From DASZVB01 sp036272055 (GTDB taxonomy: Bacteria > Myxococcota_A > Polyangia > Polyangiales > Polyangiaceae), in assembly GCA_036272055.1 (NCBI GenBank), contig DATAZL010000103.1:47615-111614 (forward strand): a stretch of DNA of 64,000 nucleotides, given 5' to 3'. Each line of letters begins with the position of its first letter. The stretch's first letter is position 1. This document shows positions 1-8,983 of this stretch, piece by piece. The translations under genes were made by a program, and so were the position numbers. A model generated the notes under the pieces. The model did not search any database. It was not told the origin of the DNA and saw only the letters and a list, made by a program, of their open reading frames with translations.

Positions 1-1103
1 CTGTGTCCGCCGCGGCGGAGCCGTCGAATGTCGTCGTCGCTGAGGTCGCTCACCATCTCGAGCAACCGCGGATCGGTGCCGAAGAAGTGCTTTCTCGTGT
101 ACGCGCCGTCGGCCGCCGCGTAGCGCTGGAGCTCGCCGTCCACCACGTCGTTGCAGCGCCGCACGAGCGCGCCGTCCTCGTCCCGCGCGAAGAGCGGATC
201 CCACTCCGGGCCCCAGATCACCTTGATGACGTTCCAGCCGGCGCCGCGAAAGACGGCCTCGAGCTCCTGGATGATCTTGCCGTTGCCGCGGACCGGGCCG
301 TCGAGGCGCTGCAGGTTACAGTTCACGACGAAGATCAGGTTGTCGAGCCCCTCACGCGCCGCGATGCTGAGGCTCCCGAGCGACTCTGGCTCGTCGGTCT
401 CGCCGTCACCGAGGAACGCCCACACCCGCGACTTCGACGTGTCGGCGATGCCGCGATTGTGCAGGTAGCGGTTGAACCGAGCCTGGTAGATCGCGTGGAG
501 CGGGCCGAGCCCCATGCTCACCGTCGGGAATTCCCAGAACGTCGGCAAGAGCCGCGGGTGCGGATACGACGGGAGCCCCTGCCCTCGCTCGACCTCCCGA
601 CGGAATCGCTCGAGGTGCCCGACGTCGATCCGTCCCTCGAGGAACGCGCGCGCGTAGATGCCCGGCGCCGCGTGACCCTGGAAGTAAACTTGATCGCCCG
701 AGCCGTCGCCGTTCTTACCGCGGAAGAAATGATTGAACCCGAGCTCGACGAGGCTCGCGCTCGACGCGTACGTCGAGAGATGTCCACCGATGCCGGCGGA
801 CTGGATGTTCGCGCGGTGCACCATCGCGACCGCGTTCCAGCGCACGATGCGGCGGATACGCTTCTCGATCGCCGAGTCACCGGGATGATCGGGCGACTCC
901 GACGGCGGGATGGTGTTGACGAAGTCCGTCGTCAGCGGGCCTTCCGGGAGCGCCCCCGCGCGCCGGGCCACCTCGAAGATGCGCTTGATGAGGAAGCGCG
1001 CGCGGCGCTTGCCGCGTGACTCCAGCACGGAGACGAGCGATTCGACCCATTCGTTCGTCTCCGTCGGATCGGCGTCGAGTGGCTCGGGGCGGAACGTGTG
1101 CAA
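1..1103 (-). CDS. aceE: Pyruvate dehydrogenase E1 component, homodimeric type (3' end outside window)
   Basis: The minus strand encodes about 367 residues of the thiamin-diphosphate E1 subunit of the pyruvate dehydrogenase complex, which decarboxylates pyruvate and passes the acetyl group to E2 lipoyl groups in the cytoplasm. Family-typical stretches are readable: HRANIQSAGIGGHLSTYAS near residue 100, GLGPLHAIYQARFNRYLHNR, and the ThDP-binding GDGETDEPES followed by NCNLQRLDGPVRGN. These match the N-terminal third of the long (~890 residue) AceE form, not the alpha/beta heterodimer. The start is taken as TTG at 1103 with GGAGG about six bases upstream; no in-frame ATG lies closer to the conserved region. 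The gene runs off the left edge, so nothing is known of its 3' neighbours. It is divergent from the metallophosphoesterase gene across about 120 bp. Confidence 0.95.
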   Translation of the reverse strand, partial: MHTFRPEPLDADPTETNEWVESLVSVLESRGKRRARFLIKRIFEVARRAGALPEGPLTTDFVNTIPPSESPDHPGDSAIEKRIRRIVRWNAVAMVHRANIQSAGIGGHLSTYASSASLVELGFNHFFRGKNGDGSGDQVYFQGHAAPGIYARAFLEGRIDVGHLERFRREVERGQGLPSYPHPRLLPTFWEFPTVSMGLGPLHAIYQARFNRYLHNRGIADTSKSRVWAFLGDGETDEPESLGSLSIAAREGLDNLIFVVNCNLQRLDGPVRGNGKIIQELEAVFRGAGWNVIKVIWGPEWDPLFARDEDGALVRRCNDVVDGELQRYAAADGAYTRKHFFGTDPRLLEMVSDLSDDDIRRLRRGGH

Positions 1104-1224
1104 GGGTGCCCTCCAGGGTGATGGAATGCCTAGCCTACCCCACCCGTGCCGCCGCGGAAAACACGGGTCCCGACCGGCTGCCGGATGACAACCGGCATTG
1201 CCGCCCTATAGAACAGCCGCTCGG

Positions 1225-2397
1225 ATGAACCAGAGCGCCCGGCTCGCCATCTTCATCGGGATCGTCATGTCGATCCTCGGCGCCGTCCACTTCTACGTCT
1301 GGCGGCGACTGGTCGTCGATCCGGCGCCCCCGGCGGCCCTCCGGGGCGTGCTGACCGGCGTCTTCATCGCGCTCTACCTGGCGATCCCCGCAACCTTTTA
1401 CGTCAGCCGCGCGCGGGACATCGGGGCGAGACGGCTCCTTTCGCTCCCCGGGTACGTCTGGATGGGCGTCGTCTTCATCCTGCTCATGCTGCTCGTCGGC
1501 ACGGACGTGATCCGGCTGGTCGGCGGGCTCGTGCAGCGGCTCGTCGCGGAGGTACCTCCGGCCGATCCGGTGCGTCGGGTGACGGTGGCGCGGCTCTTCG
1601 CCGGCGCGATCGCGTTCGTCGGCGGCGGCGCGACGCTCGCGGCGCTCCGCTCCGGCCTCGGTCCCGTCGTGGTGAAGGACGTCCGCGTCCGCCTCGACCG
1701 CTTACCGAAGGAACTTCACGGCACGACCATCGTCCAGCTCAGCGACGTGCACGTCGGGCCGACCATCGGACGGGACTTCGTCGAGCGCATCGTCGCGCAG
1801 GTGAACGCGCTCTCCCCCGACGTCGTCGCGATCACCGGTGATCTCGTGGACGGCTCCGTCGCCGAGCTCGGCGACCTCGTCGCGCCGATCGCCGGCATGA
1901 AGTCGCGCTTCGGCACCTACTTCGTGACCGGCAATCACGAATTTTATTCGGACGCGAACGCCTGGTGCAGACACCTCGCGTCGCTCGGCATCCGCGTGCT
2001 CAGGAACGAGCGCGTCTCCATCGGCGAGGGCGCGGCGAGCTTCGATCTCGCCGGCGTCGAGGATCACGACGCCGCACGCTTCGGCACGCCCTCCGACGTC
2101 GCGAAGGCCGTTGAAGGGCGCGATCCTGGCCGTGAGCTCGTGCTCCTCGCCCATCAGCCGAGAAGCGCGTTCGACGCCGATCGACACGGCGTGGGCCTCC
2201 AGCTCTCCGGGCACACCCACGGTGGTCAGATCTGGCCGTGGAGCTACTTCGTCTATCTCCAGCAGCCCGTCGTGGCGGGGCTCGAGCGCGTCGGCCGCAC
2301 CCTCGTCTACGTGAGCTGCGGCACCGGCTACTGGGGACCGCCGATGCGCCTCCGCGCCCCCGCCGAGATCACGCGTATCGTGCTCGAGAGCGCGTAA
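1225..2397 (+). CDS. Membrane-anchored metallophosphoesterase
   Basis: 390 residues. The first ~140 contain about four hydrophobic segments (roughly 6-24, 40-60, 78-97, 124-140), followed by a calcineurin-like phosphoesterase domain. All metal-binding motifs are visible: LSDVHVG (D174, H176), ITGDLVDG (D206), VTGNHEF (N237, H238), LLAHQP and SGHTHGGQ. This arrangement matches the YaeI/YkuE-type bacterial membrane phosphoesterases, some of which act on lipid A precursors or other phospholipids; the substrate here cannot be told. ATG at 1225 is preferred over an in-frame ATG at 1198 because it begins directly before the first membrane segment. It converges on the next gene with only three bases between stop codons. 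Confidence 0.85.
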   Translation: MNQSARLAIFIGIVMSILGAVHFYVWRRLVVDPAPPAALRGVLTGVFIALYLAIPATFYVSRARDIGARRLLSLPGYVWMGVVFILLMLLVGTDVIRLVGGLVQRLVAEVPPADPVRRVTVARLFAGAIAFVGGGATLAALRSGLGPVVVKDVRVRLDRLPKELHGTTIVQLSDVHVGPTIGRDFVERIVAQVNALSPDVVAITGDLVDGSVAELGDLVAPIAGMKSRFGTYFVTGNHEFYSDANAWCRHLASLGIRVLRNERVSIGEGAASFDLAGVEDHDAARFGTPSDVAKAVEGRDPGRELVLLAHQPRSAFDADRHGVGLQLSGHTHGGQIWPWSYFVYLQQPVVAGLERVGRTLVYVSCGTGYWGPPMRLRAPAEITRIVLESA

Positions 2398-2400
2398 CGT

Positions 2401-3777
2401 TCACTTCATCCCGTAGATCGTCAAGTTCACGGCACCGGGAGAAATCCCCGGATCGGAGCTGAGCCAGGTATTCGCGTTCAGGAACGCGTACGGCCCATTG
2501 GTGCGCGTCTCGAAGACGGGCACGAGACCGCCGACGGGGCCGCAGTTCCTCACGACGATGTATTCGCCGTCGCTCGTGTGCAGCGTGTAGCGCGCATCGA
2601 GCGTGAAGGTCGTCCCGACGATCTGGTAGTCCGCGCCGCCGGAGAGCACCGTGCCCGCAATCTTCCCGGTCGTCGTGCCGCCGGTGATCGGGATGATGTT
2701 CCGGTTTCCGCGCTTGCTCGCGCCCACGGCCACGCTGCCCGCGCCGATGCCGACCGCCTCGGTGTACAGCACGTCTCCCTTCGTCCCCGACGCCATCTTG
2801 CAGTCCCAGGACTGATCCGGCACGCCGCTCGGTTCGCTGACGGTGAGCGACATCGCCGGCGCCGGCGCCGTCACCCGATAGACTGTTAGGCGCAGGGTCT
2901 TCTTCGTCTCGTCTAGCTCGCGCGTTCCGACGAGCACTCCGGAGTTCAGCGACGCATAGGCGCTCGCCGTCGGCGCCTCGAAATCGAGGACGGTGCGGAT
3001 ACTGCCGCCAGGACTGGGCGCCGTGCCGCAGGTGCGGAGAAGGATCGGCACGCCGTCACTCGTCTGCAGGATGTTCAGCTCCTCGAGCTCGACGGCGCCG
3101 TTTGCCAGCGTGAGCTCGTAGTCGAGCCCGCGATCCATCAGCGTCGCGCTGAACTTCGGGCCCGTCGCCGTGCCGCCCTTGATCTCCACGACGCGACGGT
3201 GCCCGTACTCGGTCTGCCCGAGGTCGTAGATCTCCCCGAGATTCGCCGTCGCCTCGAACACGAGGTCCCCGCTCGTGGGCGGCGGAATTCCGGCGGCCAT
3301 CCCGCAGTCCCACGAGGGATGGGGAATGAGGGTCTCCATTTCCGTCAGGGTGCCCGGCGTGCCGCCGCTTCCGCTACCCGGTGCGCCACCACTCGACGTC
3401 ACACCCCCGCCCGCCGCACCGCCGCCACTCGACGCCGCACCGCCAGCCGACGTCGCGCCGGCGCTCGACCTCGCGCCGCCACCGGGGCTCGCTCCGCCGC
3501 TTCCCGTTACGCCGCCATTCGACGCCCCGGCCACCGCGCCGCCGCTGCTCGTCGCGCCGCCGCTCGATGTACCGGCGGCGGTCGCGCCGTTGCCGCCGCC
3601 GGGGTTCGTTCCCGCGCCACTGCCGCCGGTGCCCGACGTCGCGCCGCCGATGCTCTGTCCGGCTCCGCCGGGACCGGGGCCGCCCGCGGGCGTGCCGTTC
3701 GTGCCCGCCGAGTTACTGCCGCAGGCCACGGCGAACGCAGCGACTGCCATCGCCGGCACGACGCCACGCCAGTTCAT
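2401..3777 (-). CDS. Putative lipoprotein with two tandem DUF3237 domains
   Basis: 458 residues from the ATG at 3777. The N-terminus has a short hydrophobic signal ending in FAVACG (C19), a plausible though weak lipobox. About 130 residues of Gly/Ala/Ser/Thr-rich linker follow. Two similar ~140-residue modules then each start with WDC and carry the DUF3237 pattern: GG...TG, LDARYTLHTSDGEYIVVRN, and F..P.AYA.LN. DUF3237 proteins are small beta-barrel proteins of unknown function; a tandem pair on a secreted stalk is less usual. An in-frame upstream ATG would give a longer protein with a buried signal, so it was not chosen. Its 3' end nearly touches the phosphoesterase stop codon. Confidence 0.75.
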   Translation of the reverse strand: MNWRGVVPAMAVAAFAVACGSNSAGTNGTPAGGPGPGGAGQSIGGATSGTGGSGAGTNPGGGNGATAAGTSSGGATSSGGAVAGASNGGVTGSGGASPGGGARSSAGATSAGGAASSGGGAAGGGVTSSGGAPGSGSGGTPGTLTEMETLIPHPSWDCGMAAGIPPPTSGDLVFEATANLGEIYDLGQTEYGHRRVVEIKGGTATGPKFSATLMDRGLDYELTLANGAVELEELNILQTSDGVPILLRTCGTAPSPGGSIRTVLDFEAPTASAYASLNSGVLVGTRELDETKKTLRLTVYRVTAPAPAMSLTVSEPSGVPDQSWDCKMASGTKGDVLYTEAVGIGAGSVAVGASKRGNRNIIPITGGTTTGKIAGTVLSGGADYQIVGTTFTLDARYTLHTSDGEYIVVRNCGPVGGLVPVFETRTNGPYAFLNANTWLSSDPGISPGAVNLTIYGMK

Positions 3778-3966
3778 ACGACCACTTGAATGGTCACTTC
3801 CGTTCGTGGGCAAGTCCGTGCTCGTTCCGCTTTGCGTCTCCGGGGATACGGAGGCGGCGTCGCTCATTCTAGAAGCGCGCACGCCCGCGACGATTCACAT
3901 GATGCGACAAAGCGAGCTGGCATCAGGCGACAGACGAGCTTCTCGCCTAGCCTCCTGCGCCAATTC

Positions 3967-5535
3967 TCATAGCAATCGTGCTGCGAGCTGGTCGGCGATG
4001 CGCATGCCGTCCATCGCGGCGCTCATGATCCCGCCAGCGTAGCCCGCGCCTTCACCCGCCGGATAGAGGCGCGGGAGATCGAGCGACTCCAGGGTCTCCG
4101 GATCGCGCGGGATCCGGACCGGTGAGCTCGTCCGTGACTCGACGCCGACGAGCACCGCTTCCGCAGTGAGGTAGCCGCGGAGACGCCGATCGAAGACCGC
4201 GAGCGCGCCGCGAAGGCGCTCGGAGAACGCCACGCCCGCGACGTCGAGGACGTCGGCGACGTTCGTGGCGGTGAGGCCCGGGATGTAGCTCGAGCGCGGC
4301 AATGTGTCCGAGGCGCGCCGCTGCATGAAGTCGGTCGCCCGCGTCGCCGGGGCGCGGAGCATGCCGCCGCCCGCTTCACCCGCGGCGCGCTCGATGGCGC
4401 GCTGGAGCGCGATCCCGCCGAGCGGCCCGTGAAAGCCGGCGCGCTCGAGATCCGACGGCTCGACGCCCACGACGAGACCGGAGTTGGCGAACCGTGAATC
4501 CCGACGCGACAGGCTCATGCCGTTCACCACGACGCCACCCGGCTCGGTCGCGGCAGGGACGATGAACCCTCCGGGACACATGCAGAACGAGAACACGCCG
4601 CGCCCGTCCACTGTCTCGGCGAGCCGGTACGGCGCAGCCGGCAAGGCGGGGTGGCCTGCGACGCTGCCGTACTGGATGCCGTTGATGAGCGGCTGCGGAT
4701 GCTCGATACGCACACCGAGCGCGAACGCCTTCGCCTCGAGGCGCGCGCCCTCCTCGACGAGCATCGAGTAGACGTCGGACGCCGAGTGCCCGGTGGCGAG
4801 CACGACGAAGTCCGCCTCGAGCTCGCTTCCGTCCGCGAGACGAACGCCGTTGACGGAGCCCGCGGCGTTCTTCCGGAGCCCGACGACGCGCGCGCCGAAG
4901 CGGAAGCTCACCCCGACGCCCTCGAGCTCCGCGCGCAGACTCCCGACGACCTTCGGCAGCAGGTTCGAACCGATGTGGGGACGCGCGTCGGTGAGGATCG
5001 CCGGCGGCGCGCCATGGCGCGCGAGGATCTCTATGACGTCCCGCACGCTGCCGCGCTTGTGCGCACGCGTGTAGAGCTTCCCGTCGCTGTACGTCCCCGC
5101 CCCACCCTCGCCGAAGCAGTAGTTGCTATCGACGTCGACCTCACCACGCCGGTTCAGTCCCTTGAGATCGCGCCGGCGCGGCTGCACGAGCTTCCCGCGG
5201 TCGACCACGACGCTGCCGAGCCCGCGGCGCGCGAGCTGGTACGCACAGAAGAGCCCCGCGGGTCCGTCACCGACGACCACCACTCGCGGCGCGGCGACCT
5301 CGCGCGGATGCGGCGCTCCGAGCTCGACCGCGACTTCGTCGGTGCCACCGAGTTCGAAGAGCAGGTGGAACCGCACCGTGCCTCGCCGTGCGTCGACGGA
5401 GCGCTTGCGGAGCACGACCGGAGGGAGCTCCTCCGCCGGCACTCGAAGCGCCGTGCCGATCCGCGCGCGGACGTGCGCGTCGTCGGTAGGCTCGTCGAGC
5501 CCGAAGTCCAGGGACAGCTCCGAGGGGATCGGCAC
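3967..5535 (-). CDS. FAD-dependent dehydrogenase, COG2509 family
   Basis: 522 residues. After an N-terminal ~90-residue domain comes the dinucleotide-binding motif VVVVGDGPAGLFCAYQLARR, then the family hallmark GEGGAGTYSDGKLYTR, VLATGHSASD, CMCPGGFIVPA, and a C-terminal FAD segment with GEGAGYAGGIMSAAMDG. The whole matches the uncharacterised COG2509 flavoproteins (~500-550 residues). The substrate is unknown; the family is predicted to be cytosolic. It is transcribed away from the class II aldolase gene, sharing about 225 bp of upstream DNA that contains the small dyad listed separately. Confidence 0.9.
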   Translation of the reverse strand: MPIPSELSLDFGLDEPTDDAHVRARIGTALRVPAEELPPVVLRKRSVDARRGTVRFHLLFELGGTDEVAVELGAPHPREVAAPRVVVVGDGPAGLFCAYQLARRGLGSVVVDRGKLVQPRRRDLKGLNRRGEVDVDSNYCFGEGGAGTYSDGKLYTRAHKRGSVRDVIEILARHGAPPAILTDARPHIGSNLLPKVVGSLRAELEGVGVSFRFGARVVGLRKNAAGSVNGVRLADGSELEADFVVLATGHSASDVYSMLVEEGARLEAKAFALGVRIEHPQPLINGIQYGSVAGHPALPAAPYRLAETVDGRGVFSFCMCPGGFIVPAATEPGGVVVNGMSLSRRDSRFANSGLVVGVEPSDLERAGFHGPLGGIALQRAIERAAGEAGGGMLRAPATRATDFMQRRASDTLPRSSYIPGLTATNVADVLDVAGVAFSERLRGALAVFDRRLRGYLTAEAVLVGVESRTSSPVRIPRDPETLESLDLPRLYPAGEGAGYAGGIMSAAMDGMRIADQLAARLL

Positions 5536-5632
5536 GGCGCAGTTCTAGATCGCGAACGTGAAAGCCGCGCGGGTCGAATGACCGGACGGGCGCACCAAAA
5601 GGCCGCGCCCGGGCCGAGCGAAAAGCGCCCAA

Positions 5633-5649
5633 GTAACTGTTCTTGTTAC
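5633..5649. promoter_or_regulatory. Dyad GTAAC-N7-GTTAC in a divergent promoter region
   Basis: The intergenic region between the divergent COG2509 gene (start 5535) and the aldolase gene (start 5760) contains GTAAC TGTTCTT GTTAC. It is AT-richer than its surroundings and could be an operator, but half-sites of five bases can occur by chance. Confidence 0.3.
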
Positions 5650-5759
5650 GTTATCAGCAACTCGCGCCAGTCCTCGGCAGTCTCCCGGCGCTGCCGCATC
5701 GCAGCGCCCGTCAACGCGAGTAACAACCCGGACCCCGTTCGCGTAAAAATAGACTCAGC

Positions 5760-6557
5760 ATGACGATGAACGCAGAGCCCCAGGCGCAGACCCGCAAGCC
5801 CGAGAACGTCGACCGCGACACGGAAGAGTGTCGGGCGCTCAAGCGCACCCTCGCCGCCGCGTTTCGCATCATCGCGCGCCGCAAGATGGACGACGGCATC
5901 GCCGGTCACATCAGCTGCCGCGTGCCCGGCACCGACGATCAGTTCTGGGTCAATCCGCTCGGACTCTTCTTCGAGGAGGTCACCGCGGACGATCTGCTCG
6001 TCGTCAACTTCGACGGCAACATCCTCGAGGGCGACCGTCCCTACAACCAGGCTGCGTTCGCCATCCACGCGACGCTGCACAACGAGCGGCACGACATCCA
6101 GGCGATCTGCCACACCCATCCGCCCAAGGGCACCGCCTTCGCCGCTCTCGGCCGTCCCATCAAGATCCTCGATCAGACCGCGTGCTCCTTCTTCGAGGAT
6201 CACGCGCTCGTCCGCGAGTACGAAGGCGTCGTCGCGAGCAAAGATCAGGCGAAGACGCTCGCGCGCGGCATCGGGAAGAACCGCGCCGCCGTGCTCCAGA
6301 ATCACGGCCTCATCACTCTCGGTCAATCGATCGAACAGGCCACGATCGATCTCCTCGATCTCGAGCGCACCTGCGAGCTGAACCTCGCCGTCCTCCCGCG
6401 CTGGGACGAAGTCATCGAGGTTGACGCCGAGACCGCACGCCAGTCCAAGGCAGTCTTCACCAGCGCCGGCCGCCTTTACCTCCAGTGGCACGCGCTGGTG
6501 CGCCAGATCGAAAATCAACCGCCCCACTACGCAGGCCGCACCCGCACCGTGCAGTAG
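5760..6557 (+). CDS. Class II aldolase/adducin family protein
   Basis: 265 residues. The class II aldolase fold is shown by GHISCRVPG, WVNPLGLFFEEV, the metal-binding ICHTHPPKG (H118, H120) and QNHGLITLG (H182). In sugar-phosphate aldolases a Glu shortly before the HxH acts as acid/base; the matching stretch here reads YNQAAFAIH, so the protein resembles the adducin-like branch. Activity cannot be assumed and the substrate is unknown. A second in-frame ATG at 5766 is an equally possible start; no strong ribosome site precedes either. A GC-rich inverted repeat follows the stop codon. Confidence 0.85.
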   Translation: MTMNAEPQAQTRKPENVDRDTEECRALKRTLAAAFRIIARRKMDDGIAGHISCRVPGTDDQFWVNPLGLFFEEVTADDLLVVNFDGNILEGDRPYNQAAFAIHATLHNERHDIQAICHTHPPKGTAFAALGRPIKILDQTACSFFEDHALVREYEGVVASKDQAKTLARGIGKNRAAVLQNHGLITLGQSIEQATIDLLDLERTCELNLAVLPRWDEVIEVDAETARQSKAVFTSAGRLYLQWHALVRQIENQPPHYAGRTRTVQ

Positions 6558-6563
6558 AGACAC

Positions 6564-6592
6564 CACGCGCCGACGCGACCCGCCGGCGCGTG
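6564..6592 (+). terminator. Possible terminator hairpin after the aldolase gene
   Basis: A perfect 9-bp stem, CACGCGCCG with CGGCGCGTG, separated by 11 bases, lies seven bases after the aldolase stop codon. No T-run follows, so it may be only an mRNA 3' stabiliser. Confidence 0.35.
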
Positions 6593-6639
6593 CTGCGAAC
6601 CGCCGGCGATTGGCGCCGCGTCGAGAACGCGCAGTCGTA

Positions 6640-7268
6640 TGGGTTCTGGGGGGAGCCCTCCACGACGTGGCCGTCGGCGGCACGTTACTTCCGCAACTCA
6701 TGCCGGCACCTCGTCCGGCGCGACCACGCCGTGTCTCCGGCACACGCTCCGACCGCCGAGCCTCTGCATCGCCCGAAACACGCTGCACGACCTGAGGCGC
6801 GGCGGCGAGTCGCGCCGAGCCGTTCGGCGCCGCGATCACGAGCAGTGCGTCGTCCCTGGTTGCCGTAACGCGCAGTTTCTCGATGTCATCACGTTGCGCT
6901 GCGTTCGGAGGGCGGCGGACACGACGCTGACAGATTGACTACACTTTGCGGCGCGCACCATCGCGCAGCACATCGCGGAGGTCGTCGTCACTGGCAGCGT
7001 CTCGGCGGGTATTCGATTCCGGCATGCCGACGGCAGCGACTACGGAGAGGCGCCGGAACCGAGTGCGGTGGAGATGCATGCCAAGGCCTTCGCGCGGTGC
7101 GCCCCCGTTTGACACCGCGCAGACCCTCAATGCTCCGACGCTTCAGGCTTGCTCCGAGATGGAGGCGGCGCTGGAACACTTGCGCTGGTTGCCGTGGGAC
7201 GGACGCTTCGAGGCGGCGAGTGAAGTTGTCGCCGGAGCGGGAGACACGCCGATGGAGCAATCATCCTG
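6640..7268 (+). pseudogene. Decayed HNH endonuclease gene
   Basis: Pieces of one HNH endonuclease appear in order but in different frames. In one frame DHEQCVVPGCRNAQFLDV (around 6834-6890) gives the zinc-binding first half of the HNH motif. The next frame gives TTLCGAHHRAAHRGG (around 6938-6982), its second half. A third frame gives SAGIRFRHADGSDYG (around 7005-7049). A helical tail with MEAALEHLRW follows in yet another frame (around 7159-7188). In intact Polyangia homologues these parts are contiguous. The conserved HH core is replaced by a stop-interrupted stretch, so at least three frame breaks and an internal stop make it non-functional. The 5' limit is uncertain. Confidence 0.65.
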
Positions 7269-7729
7269 ATGAGCCCTCCGCGACTTCGATTGAGACGCGG
7301 TGCGTGTGCTCCGACCCGGTAGTCGTACGTTCGTTGCGCGGCTGTTGGTGGGTCGCAAATGTTGGACATATCGAGGGCAAAGGGGCTCGATTTGTGAGCC
7401 GCGCGGCGCGGCGCATGACTGTGTCATGCGTGCGATCGCACGTGACACATTCGAGCGGCGAGCGATGAAGAGCGGTTCACGGACGACGGCGCAGTAGCGC
7501 CGCTTCAGTGCGTCATGTCGTGCTCCGTGACACGTGCGTGTGTTCGCGTCGTGGTGATCACGGAGTGTGCTGCTTTGCCGCACTCGAACGCGCGTCCGCA
7601 AATCTTCTCATGTGTGAATCGTCCGTACGATCGAGCACGGTGGAGCGCTAATGATGTGTGGACACGCTCATCGAGAGGGCTATATGTGCGAGCACGTCAC
7701 GCTTCCTCAGTGTGAACAGGAGACAAAAC
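7269..7729. other. Non-coding stretch upstream of a lipoprotein gene
   Basis: About 460 bases with lower GC than the surroundings and no frame showing myxobacterial codon usage or a recognisable protein. It probably carries the promoter of the lipoprotein gene at 7730 plus eroded remains of the preceding pseudogene. I see no RNA gene in it. Confidence 0.5.
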
Positions 7730-8962
7730 ATGAAATCGAGGACCTACACTCTGCTCGCGGGCAGCCTGCTCGCCACGTCCACGCTCGCGTTCGCCGCCTG
7801 CAGCTCGAGCAGCGGAGATGCGACCACCGGGACGACGGATCAGGTTCAGAACGCGCTGAACCCGATCACTCCGTTCGAGTGCCGGCGCGCCGTGCTCGAG
7901 TGCGTCGACACGTCGTGCCAGGCCGAGATCAAGGAGCTTCTCGCGTCGTTCCCGTTCTCTGCGCGCGGGTTTCGCGCGATCGCGTCGCTGCAGCAGTGCG
8001 CAACCACGAAGTGCAGCAGCGCGTGCACCGGCGGCCTCGGCGGCGCGACGGGCGCTGGCGGCGCAACCGGTGCGGGCGGCTCGGCGGGAACCGGCGGCGC
8101 AGAGCCCGACGGCGGGACGGCCGCTGGCGGCGCTCCCGCGGGCGGAACGACGTCGACCGGCGGCGTTCCAACTGGCGGCACGACGTCCGCTGGCGGAACT
8201 ACCGCGACGGGTGGCACGACGTCCGCTGGCGGAACTACCGCGACGGGCGGGGTGACCGGCACCGGCGGCGCTGAAACCGGTGGCGCTCCGACGGGCGGAA
8301 CGACGGGCACCGGCGGCGCGACGTCGACCGGCGTCGACCTGAGCGGCACCTGGATCTCACACGTGACGACCGCCGGCACTCTCGCGGTCCCGATCGTCGG
8401 CACTGCGAACGCCAACATCGACATCGTGCTTCGTCTCGTCGTCTCGCAGACGGCGAGCACCCTCGACGGCAAGCTCCAGATCTGCCAGCTCAAGACGACC
8501 ACGACACCGAACGCGAGCTCGCTCGTCCTCACCTTCACCCCCGCCGTGCTCGCCACGCTCGTGACGACAGCGTCCGAACCGGCGGTCACGGCCGTGATCG
8601 GTCAGCCCGTCCCGTTCCCCGCGGTGACGATCCTCACCGGCCAGAACGCAGCCGGCACCCAGGTGGACTCCGACAACGACGGCAATCCCGGCGACACGGT
8701 TCCGTCGAACATCGGTGGGCTCATCATGCTGAACGCCTACACGGGCCTCACCATCAAGACGAGCCTGACGTCGACGCTCACCGACGCGAGCACGCTGACC
8801 GGCACCGCGTCGTTCTCGACGACCGGGACGGTCTTCGGCTCCGACAACGCGCTCCTGTCGAGCGGGACGATCAGCGTCACGCCGTCGTCGACCGCGATCC
8901 CGTTCACGGCGACGAAGCTCGCCGGCGACGTGGCTTGCAGCGGCGTCCTGACGCGGTTCTAG
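7730..8962 (+). CDS. Gly/Thr-rich putative lipoprotein
   Basis: 410 residues. ATG at 7730 has CAGGAG eight bases upstream, and the protein starts with a clear lipoprotein signal ending AFAAC (C24). A ~75-residue region with four Cys (CRRAVLECVDTSC ... CATTKCSSAC) follows, typical of small disulfide motifs in Polyangia lipoproteins. A ~100-residue linker of GGTT/GGAT repeats comes next, then a ~200-residue beta-rich C-terminal domain beginning LSGTWISHV with no family I recognise. Two 36-bp units in the linker (8178-8213 and 8214-8249) are almost identical, indicating recent repeat expansion. It is probably anchored in the outer membrane. Confidence 0.8.
   Translation: MKSRTYTLLAGSLLATSTLAFAACSSSSGDATTGTTDQVQNALNPITPFECRRAVLECVDTSCQAEIKELLASFPFSARGFRAIASLQQCATTKCSSACTGGLGGATGAGGATGAGGSAGTGGAEPDGGTAAGGAPAGGTTSTGGVPTGGTTSAGGTTATGGTTSAGGTTATGGVTGTGGAETGGAPTGGTTGTGGATSTGVDLSGTWISHVTTAGTLAVPIVGTANANIDIVLRLVVSQTASTLDGKLQICQLKTTTTPNASSLVLTFTPAVLATLVTTASEPAVTAVIGQPVPFPAVTILTGQNAAGTQVDSDNDGNPGDTVPSNIGGLIMLNAYTGLTIKTSLTSTLTDASTLTGTASFSTTGTVFGSDNALLSSGTISVTPSSTAIPFTATKLAGDVACSGVLTRF
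8178..8249 (+). repeat. Two in-frame 36-bp tandem repeats in the lipoprotein linker
   Basis: The units at 8178-8213 and 8214-8249 differ at about one base and each encode GTTSAGGTTATG. Being a multiple of three, copy changes keep the frame. Confidence 0.85.
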
Positions 8963-8983
8963 TAACGGGGCATTTCTAGTAGC

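Noticed and set aside
3..1019. Long plus-strand open frame at the left edge
   Set aside because: It is the shadow of aceE on the other strand; its translation is Arg/Ala/Glu-rich with no domain.
5646..6839. Minus-strand frame opposite the aldolase gene
   Set aside because: Shadow; the plus strand shows the full aldolase fold motifs.
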